DNA of 6,971 nucleotides from an uncultured Methylocystaceae bacterium (lineage in GTDB: Bacteria; Pseudomonadota; Alphaproteobacteria; Rhizobiales; Beijerinckiaceae). Shown piece after piece: positions 1 to 6,971 of the stretch (positions within the stretch are counted from its first letter, which is position 1; the number at the start of each line of letters is the position of its first letter). The DNA is taken from assembly GCA_945956975.1 (NCBI GenBank), contig CAMFKC010000118.1, positions 1 to 6,971 on the forward strand, in the 5' to 3' direction. The notes below the pieces were generated by a model, which was given only the letters and a program-made list of their open reading frames with translations, did not search any database and was not told the origin of the DNA. The translations under genes were made by a program, and so were the position numbers.

Positions 1-2847
<2,847 letters not shown>

Positions 2848-2897
2848 CGATACGCCCTGTACCCGCAAACACGCGCCGACACGGCCGGCCCGCAAAC

Positions 2898-2913
2898 TTA
2901 ATGGAGTCTTAAC
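2898..2913 (+). promoter_or_regulatory. CtrA-binding box, full consensus TTAA-N7-TTAAC
   Basis: TTAA (2898-2901), seven bases (2902-2908), then TTAAC (2909-2913) matches the alphaproteobacterial CtrA consensus exactly. It lies 51 bp from the kinase ATG at 2847 and about 200 bp from the phasin ATG at 3111. The kinase is the likelier target on distance, and its family acts in the DivK-CtrA pathway. The match is seen directly. Binding by CtrA and the direction of regulation are inferred. Confidence 0.65.
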
Positions 2914-2985
2914 GTCGCGGCGCCCGGGGGTCTACGCGCGAGCGGGCCGTGCACGGCTTTTGATGGATTAATGATGAACGCGACG

Positions 2986-3027
2986 CTGCGCCGCACAATA
3001 ACTGAGCATTACTATGTTGCAACGCAG
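2986..3027. promoter_or_regulatory. Paired TGC-N3-GCA dyads, candidate PhaR operators
   Basis: CTGC-GCC-GCAC (2986-2996) and TTGC-AAC-GCAG (3017-3027) share the core TGC-N3-GCA. The two cores start 31 bp apart, about three helical turns. PhaR, the PHA-responsive repressor of phasin genes in alphaproteobacteria such as Paracoccus and Rhodobacter, is known to prefer CTGC-N3/4-GCAG-like sites, and each dyad here differs from that by one base. The second lies just upstream of the -10 element, a position suited to repression. The motifs are seen; PhaR binding is inferred. The phaR gene is not in this window. Confidence 0.45.
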
Positions 3028-3033
3028 CAAAGT

Positions 3034-3039
3034 TATGAT
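3034..3039 (+). promoter_or_regulatory. Probable -10 element of the phasin promoter
   Basis: TATGAT differs from TATAAT by one base and lies in the AT-rich patch (about 2997-3050) of the divergent intergenic region, 71 bp before the first phasin ATG. No convincing -35 is present at 16-18 bp spacing (3011-3016 is ACTATG). The promoter may therefore be weak or activator-dependent, or the element may be fortuitous. Confidence 0.4.
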
Positions 3040-3110
3040 AGTTTGCTTGCATCGCGAGCGCAGAAGCAGAGAATCGCCTTTCGAGGGGACAGCTTTCACA
3101 GGAGTGTGCA

Positions 3111-3467
3111 ATGGCGCAGGCGCCTTACGAAATTCCGGCCGAGATGCGCGATTTCGCCGAGAAGAGCGTCGAACAGGCCCGCCGGGCCTTCGAGGGCTTC
3201 ATTGGAGCCGCCCAGAAGGCGGTGAGCGCGGCGGAAAGTGCGCCCTTCGCCATTCCCGGCGCGAAGGAAGTGGGGGCCAAGGCGGTCGCCTATGCCGAAG
3301 CCAACATGAAAGCGGCGTTCGACCACGCCCAGAAACTCGTGCACGCCAAGGACCTGCAAGAAGTGATGCAGATCCAGAACGAATATCTGAAGTCGCAGCT
3401 TTCCACGTTGCAGGACCAGGCCAAGGAATTCGGCGCTGCGGTCCAGAAGGCCGTGACGCCGAAGTAA
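3111..3467 (+). CDS. Phasin family protein (PHA granule-associated), short form
   Basis: This is a 118-residue Ala/Lys/Glu/Gln-rich, mostly helical protein with no signal peptide, typical in size and composition of the short Hyphomicrobiales phasins (Phasin_2-like). Phasins coat PHA granules in the cytoplasm and control their size and number. Supporting segments are EMRDFAEKSVEQARRAFEGF (11-30) and the block FDH (70-72), AK (79-80), SQ (95-96), QAKEF (103-107). These same residues recur at the same spacing in the next gene, offset by 132, so the two are paralogues. The start is fixed by AGGAG at 3100-3104, 6 nt before ATG. The stop codon is TAA at 3465-3467. The gene lies 77 bp before the second phasin on the same strand with no clear terminator between them, so cotranscription is likely. 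Regulation is probably through the dyads and -10 element upstream. Confidence 0.88.
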   Translation: MAQAPYEIPAEMRDFAEKSVEQARRAFEGFIGAAQKAVSAAESAPFAIPGAKEVGAKAVAYAEANMKAAFDHAQKLVHAKDLQEVMQIQNEYLKSQLSTLQDQAKEFGAAVQKAVTPK

Positions 3468-3512
3468 GCCGGTCCAAACGCGGGGCACGTTCATCGCATG
3501 CGTATTTCTGTC

Positions 3513-3527
3513 TGAGCGGATCGCTCA
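3513..3527 (+). promoter_or_regulatory. Small hairpin before the second phasin's ribosome-binding site
   Basis: TGAGCG (3513-3518), loop GAT, CGCTCA (3522-3527) forms a perfect 6-bp stem. It ends 5 nt before the GGAG (3533-3536) that precedes the second phasin's ATG at 3545. No T-run follows, so it is not a standard terminator. It could be an RNA-processing or stabilising element that tunes the ratio of the two phasins, or be incidental. Confidence 0.3.
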
Positions 3528-3544
3528 TATCCGGAGATTGAAAA

Positions 3545-4339
3545 ATGGCAGTCCGCAGACCCGGCAAGCCGCCCGTCACCCTCGCCAAGACCGCTTCGCC
3601 GAAGGCGCCCGAGGCGCCTGCCAAGGCCGAGCCAGCAAAGCCCGCCCCGGCAAAGGCGATTGCGCCTGCGCCTGCGCCGGCAAAGCCGGCCCCGGCCCCC
3701 GTCAAACCCGTCGCGGCGAAGCCCGCCGCTGCAATCCCGGCCGCGGCGAAGCCGGCGGCCAAGCCGATCGAAATCAAGTCGGCGGAAGCCGCGCCAGTCG
3801 TGAAGCCGCCTGCGCCCGCCGCCAAGCCGCCGGCGCCCGCCGCAAAGCCTGCGTCGCCCGCCGCAGTGACGGCGGAGCCTCCGGCGCAGCCGGTCGCCGC
3901 CAAGGCCGCGGAGCCGCCCGTGAAAGCCGTTCCCGTCGCCGCCATGGACATGTCGGGGGTGCAGGACAATCTGCGCAAGGCGGCATCCAAGACGCTCGAG
4001 CAGGGCCGGGCCGCTTTCGAGCGCATGAAGGAAGCCTCCGACGAGGCGACCCATACGATCGAGGCGAGCATGGCTGCGACATCCAAAGGCGCGGCGGAAC
4101 TCGCATCGCGCGCCCTGGAAGTCACGAAGATCAATGCGAACGCCACCTTCGACCATCTGAAGGCGCTGGCCGGCGCCAAGACGCTGGCCGACGCCGTCGC
4201 GATGCACGGCCAGTTCATCCGCTCCCAATCGGAAGCCGCAGTCGCGCAGGCGAAGGAATTCGCCGAACTCGCCCGCAAGGCCGCGATGGACGCCGCCGCC
4301 CCAATCCAGGCGCAAATGAAGAAGGCGCAAGCCAAGTAA
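3545..4339 (+). CDS. Phasin with Lys/Pro/Ala-rich N-terminal tail (PhaF-like arrangement)
   Basis: This 264-residue protein has two parts. Residues 1-133 are low complexity and rich in Ala, Pro and Lys, with 17 Lys and 2 Arg against 6 Glu and no Asp (net about +13), in AKPA/KPAP motifs like histone-H1-like or AlgP-type tails. Residues 134-264 are a helical phasin domain. It contains LEQGRAAFERM (151-161), FDH (202-204), AK (211-212), SQ (227-228) and QAKEF (235-239), collinear without gaps with the preceding phasin. The start is supported by GGAG (3533-3536), 8 nt before ATG. The internal ATG 3944 (Met134) would give a tail-less phasin but has no visible ribosome-binding site. Pseudomonas PhaF is a phasin with a basic DNA-binding tail that links PHA granules to the nucleoid, but its tail is C-terminal. 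A similar role here is inference. The phasin domain call is strong; DNA binding is untested. Confidence 0.86.
   Translation: MAVRRPGKPPVTLAKTASPKAPEAPAKAEPAKPAPAKAIAPAPAPAKPAPAPVKPVAAKPAAAIPAAAKPAAKPIEIKSAEAAPVVKPPAPAAKPPAPAAKPASPAAVTAEPPAQPVAAKAAEPPVKAVPVAAMDMSGVQDNLRKAASKTLEQGRAAFERMKEASDEATHTIEASMAATSKGAAELASRALEVTKINANATFDHLKALAGAKTLADAVAMHGQFIRSQSEAAVAQAKEFAELARKAAMDAAAPIQAQMKKAQAK
3803..3865 (+). repeat. Three tandem 21-bp units encoding KPPAPAA / KPPAPAA / KPASPAA
   Basis: Three consecutive in-frame 21-bp units (3803-3823, 3824-3844, 3845-3865) encode residues 87-107 of the tailed phasin. The first two encode identical heptapeptides and differ only at synonymous positions; the third is diverged. 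This fits tail growth by slippage or unequal recombination in frame. Confidence 0.8.
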
Positions 4340-4360
4340 GGCTGCGCCGAGAGAACGAAG

Positions 4361-4383
4361 CGCCGCCCGCACGGGCGGCGTTT
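4361..4383 (+). terminator. Terminator-like hairpin after the phasin pair
   Basis: CGCCGCCCG (4361-4369) pairs with CGGGCGGCG (4372-4380). This is an almost pure GC stem of 8-9 bp with a minimal loop, followed by TTT (4381-4383). It starts 21 bp after the phasin stop codon and would end the phasin transcript before the tRNA. The T-run is short, so termination may be partial. Confidence 0.6.
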
Positions 4384-4406
4384 GCGTCTGCAACGCCTTG
4401 CGCGCC

Positions 4407-4435
4407 TTGCAATCGCGCCGCGCCTCTTTTATGAA
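4407..4435 (+). promoter_or_regulatory. Possible tRNA-His promoter
   Basis: TTGCAA (4407-4412) and TATGAA (4430-4435) are 17 bp apart, each 4 of 6 to the sigma-70 consensus. They precede the tRNA by 56 bp, between the phasin terminator and the tRNA. Individual matches are weak; the correct spacing and location are the main support. Confidence 0.35.
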
Positions 4436-4491
4436 GCGCCCGCACGACGCGCGCCGCCTTTTGGCGATTTGCCCGCGCCTGCGCAGAACGT

Positions 4492-4568
4492 GCCGCCATA
4501 GCTCAGTTGGTTAGAGCGCTAGATTGTGGATCTAGAGGTCCCCCGTTCGAGCCGGGGTGGCGGTACCA
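4492..4568 (+). tRNA. tRNA-His, anticodon GTG, CCA encoded
   Basis: A complete cloverleaf is visible. Acceptor 4492-4498 pairs with 4558-4564. The D stem is GCTC/GAGC (4501-4504, 4514-4517). The anticodon stem is CTAGA/TCTAG (4519-4523, 4531-4535) with loop TTGTGGA and anticodon GTG at 4526-4528. The T stem is CCCCG/CGGGG (4541-4545, 4553-4557) with loop TTCGAGC. CCA is encoded at 4566-4568. Base 73 is A (4565), the 1-72 pair is G:U, and the base before G1 is T (4491), so the usual bacterial G-1:C73 identity pair of tRNA-His is absent. That is the known state of most alphaproteobacteria, whose histidyl-tRNA synthetase has adapted, and is not a defect. Confidence 0.97.
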
Positions 4569-4738
4569 TTTTCCAGATCATCCTTCCCTCGCGTTCGTTC
4601 CGCCACGCGGCGCGCCGGCCGAGCCGCGCGGACGGCGCATGCGGACCATCCGCCGTGCAATTCCGCTTGCCGGCGCCGGGCGCCCTCGTCATGCTTTCCG
4701 TCGACAGCCGCTGAAGCGGCGACGCGGACGACGCGACA

Positions 4739-4763
4739 GGCGCCGGAACGGCGCCGGGAGGAG
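4739..4763 (+). promoter_or_regulatory. GC hairpin abutting the Shine-Dalgarno of the CoA-transferase gene
   Basis: GGCGCCG (4739-4745), loop GAA, CGGCGCC (4749-4755) makes a perfect 7-bp all-GC stem. It is followed at once by the purine run GGGAGGAG (4756-4763), the ribosome-binding site for ATG 4766. This purine run decides the start codon. A stem this stable beside the site could modulate initiation. The rest of the leader from 4569 is GC-rich, with another small inverted repeat (GCCGCT/AGCGGC, 4707-4720) and no ORF or promoter I can support. Confidence 0.4.
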
Positions 4764-4765
4764 AC

Positions 4766-6930
4766 ATGGTTTTTGCGGGACTGCGCGTCCTCGAATTGGG
4801 CTCGCTTGCGTCGGCGTCGTGGTGCGCGCGGCTGTTCGCCGATTTCGGCGGGGATGTCCTCAAGCTCGAACCCGAGGGCGGCGACCCCATGCGCTCCGCC
4901 GCCCCGCTGTTCGACAATGCGGGCGTGCGGGAGAGCGCAGCCTTCGCCTTCCTGAATTTCGGCAAGCGTCTCGCCTGGACGTCCGACGCCGATCTTCCTG
5001 CGCTGATCGCCGACTGCGACGTGCTGATCCTGGGCGCCTGCGACGCGCCGGACGGCGCCGCAGGCAATGATGCGCTGGTCGTGATCGATGCGAGCTGGTT
5101 TGGCGCAAGCGGTCCCTACAAGGACCATCTCGCCACCGACGCGACCGTCCGCGCGCTCGCCGGGCTCGTGCAACTCGTCGGCCCAAAAGACGGGCCGCCG
5201 ATGGCCGCGCCGGATTTCCAGGCTGGCTATGTCGCGGGCCTATGGGCCTTCATCGCGGCCTGTGCGGGCTTGATGGCGCGGGCTCGCGACGGCGGACGGC
5301 GCTTCGACGCCAGCGTCCTCGAAGCCTGTGTCACGCTCACCGAATATCAGGTCGCGGAGGCCGCCATCCGCAACGAACCGCAGCAGCGCGCCGGCATCGG
5401 GCGCTTTGCGCCGACCTATCCGCTGGGCGTCTATCGCGCCGCCGACGGCTGGATTGGCGCAACCATGGTGACGCCGGCGCAATGGCGCGGATTCTGCGAC
5501 ATGCTGGGCTTGCCCGACATCGGCGCCGCGCCGCATTTCACGACGGGGCTTGAGCGCCTGCCGCACGCCGACGAACTGGAAGCGCAATTCGCGCCGCGGC
5601 TCGCGGAAAAGCCGGCGGCGCACTGGTTCGCGGAAGGGCTGAAACGAAGGCTGCCGATCGTCGTCGTGCCGCGGGTCGAGGCGCTGGCCGGCTCGCCCGA
5701 ATTTCGCGCGCGCGGCGCCATTGCGACGATCCGCGACGGCGCGAAGGTTCTGCATGCGCCAGCCTCACCGCTGCGGCTGACACGCACGCCGCCGGCGACC
5801 GAGGCCGCGCTCGCGCATGTGGGCGCCGACGCGCCAGCGTGGCGTGCGCGGCCGGAAGCCCCGCATTTTGCAACGCCGGCGGCGCCCACGGGCGCACTGC
5901 CGCTCGCGGGTTTTCGCATCGTCGATTTCACGATGGGCTGGGCTGGCCCCTTGTGCGCGCGCACGCTCGCCGATCTCGGCGCCGACGTGATCAAGATCGA
6001 GGGTTGCTCCTATCCGGACTGGTGGCGCGGCGTCGACCGCCGGGCGAACGTCCTGCGCGAAAAGCTCTACGAGAAGACCGGGCGCTTCGCGGTGATGAAC
6101 CGCAACAAGCGCGGGATCGCCATCGACCTGACGCGTCCGCACGGCGTGCGGCTCGCACGAGCGCTGGCTGCAAAGGCCGATGCGGTCGTCGAGAATTATT
6201 CCGTCGACGTGCTGCCAAAACTGGGCCTCGCGCCGGCGACATTCCGCGCGGACAATCCGAAGCTCGTGACTCTCTCGATGTCGGCTTTCGGCGCCTCAAG
6301 TCCGTGGCGCGACTGCCGCGCCTACGGTTCGACGCTGGAACAGGGGTCCGGCCTTCCGCAATTGCTCGGACGGCCGGAGGATCCCCCCGTCATGGGCCAT
6401 CCCGCCTTCGGCGACCCCGTCGGCGGGCTGGCGGGCATGTCGGCGCTGATGGCTGCGCTGCTGCACGCGCGCAGGACCGGCGAAGGCCAGCACATCGATC
6501 TCGCGCAGGTCGAATGCATGATGCAGATGACAGGGCCGTGGATGCTGGCGCATTCCGCCAATGGCGCCGCCCCGCAGCGCTCGACGGGACGGCATCCCGA
6601 TTACGCGCCGAGCGGCGTCTATCCATGCGCGGGGGACGACGCCTGGATCTCGATTTCGGTGACGAGCGACGCCGCCTGGGCGCGGCTCGCCGCGCTGCTC
6701 GCGCATCCCGGTCTCGGCACACTTGCCGATCGCTCCGCGCGGCAGGCGGCTGCGCAGGAGATCGACGCGGCGCTTGTCGCGTGGACGCGCGCGCGTACGC
6801 CCGACGCCGCGATGGACGCGCTGCAGGAGATCGGCGTCGCCGCCGGCGCCGTGCGCGAACCGCTCGGCTTGCTGAGCGATCCGCACCTCGTTGCGCGCGA
6901 CTACTGGCTTTGGAGCGAGCGCGCCTATAT
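4766..6930 (+). CDS. Double-domain family III (CaiB/BaiF) CoA-transferase, 3' end missing
   Basis: The protein has two CaiB/BaiF (family III CoA-transferase) units in one chain. These enzymes move CoA between carboxylic acids, using an Asp that forms an aspartyl-CoA thioester. Unit 1 starts FAGLRVLELGS (3-13) and FADFGGDVLKLE (24-35), with Asp150 in the position of the catalytic Asp. Unit 2 starts LAGFRIVDFTMGWAGPLCA (380-398) and LADLGADVIKIE (401-412). It carries NRNKRG (445-450), VVENYS (474-479) and Asp550 in FGDPVGG, followed by GEGQHIDLAQVE (572-583). In unit 1 the NRNKRG/VVENY segment is replaced by a shorter NFGKRLAW stretch, so only unit 2 looks fully canonical. GGGAGGAG fixes the start. 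Genomic sequence stops near base 6930 (about residue 721), in the usual DPHLVARDYW C-terminal region, so some tens of residues are probably missing. The TGA at 6938-6940 belongs to adapter. The substrate is unknown. Confidence 0.9.
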
Positions 6931-6971
6931 CTGTCTCTGATACACATCTCCGAGCCCACGAGACGCTCATG
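6931..6971 (+). other. Illumina Nextera adapter read-through (not genomic)
   Basis: Bases 6931-6949 match the Tn5 mosaic-end complement with one change (G instead of T at 6939). Bases 6950-6964 match the following Nextera sequence, CCGAGCCCACGAGAC. The last seven bases, GCTCATG, sit where the i7 index begins and agree with the N714 index GCTCATGA as I remember it. The reverse strand translates to GSEMCIRDR, a well-known adapter-derived peptide. Confidence 0.96.

Noticed and set aside
3513..3527. Terminator between the two phasins
   Set aside because: The stem is only 6 bp and no T-run follows.
2971..3541. Small open frames in the phasin leader (2971-3225, 3014-3541)
   Set aside because: They run out of frame through the phasin gene, with no homology signal and no ribosome-binding site.
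3803..3865. CRISPR-like or mobile repeat
   Set aside because: The repeats are contiguous, in frame, without spacers and inside a coding sequence.
3199..4393. Minus-strand open frames of 378 and 300 codons across the tailed phasin
   Set aside because: They are antisense images of the Ala/Pro/Lys-rich tail, producing Gly/Ala- or Arg/Gly-rich low-complexity protein with no motifs.
4492..4765. Integration site or genomic island downstream of the tRNA
   Set aside because: tRNA genes are common integration sites, but no integrase, direct repeat of the tRNA 3' end or composition shift is visible in the next 2.3 kb.
4507..5070. Plus-strand open frame starting inside the tRNA gene
   Set aside because: It overlaps the tRNA and the N-terminus of the CoA-transferase in another frame, is Arg-rich, and has no ribosome-binding site.
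6390..6959. Minus-strand open frame beginning GSEMCIRDR
   Set aside because: Its start comes from Nextera adapter and the rest is antisense to the CoA-transferase.

Overview
The window reads as chromosomal DNA of a GC-rich alphaproteobacterium, most likely of the order Hyphomicrobiales (Rhizobiales). The support is a PleC/DivJ/PdhS-type cell-cycle histidine kinase, a full-consensus CtrA box, two phasins for polyhydroxyalkanoate (PHA) granules, and a tRNA-His of the alphaproteobacterial type (no encoded G-1, A73, G1:U72 wobble). I cannot name the genus from the sequence alone. The last 41 bases are not genomic: they are Illumina Nextera adapter, so this is the raw end of an assembled contig.

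Layout. 1-2847 (minus strand): one open frame for a large soluble PAS-domain sensor histidine kinase. It runs off the left edge just after the HisKA phosphoacceptor region, so the ATPase domain is outside the window. 2848-3110: divergent intergenic region with a CtrA box (TTAA-N7-TTAAC) near the kinase, two TGC-N3-GCA dyads 31 bp apart, and a good -10 element near the phasin. 3111-3470: a short phasin. 3545-4339: a second, paralogous phasin with a Lys/Pro/Ala-rich, histone-like N-terminal tail containing a 3x21-bp repeat. 4361-4383: a terminator-like hairpin. 4492-4568: tRNA-His(GTG) with encoded CCA. 4766-6930: a double-domain family III (CaiB/BaiF) CoA-transferase, cut off at its 3' end by the contig end. 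6931-6971: adapter.

How the genes fit together. The two phasins form a PHA granule coat module, probably cotranscribed and probably controlled by a PhaR-type repressor, judged from the dyads at the promoter. The tailed phasin resembles PhaF-like proteins that tie granules to the nucleoid. The divergent kinase belongs to the family that controls DivK/CtrA phosphorylation, and a CtrA box lies 51 bp from its start, which suggests feedback from CtrA. The CoA-transferase appears to be a separate unit after the tRNA, and its substrate cannot be inferred here.

I do not see an undescribed defence, mobile or CRISPR-like system. The best leads are the CtrA box, the tailed phasin with its operators, the degenerate N-terminal half of the CoA-transferase, and the adapter that gives that gene a false stop codon.
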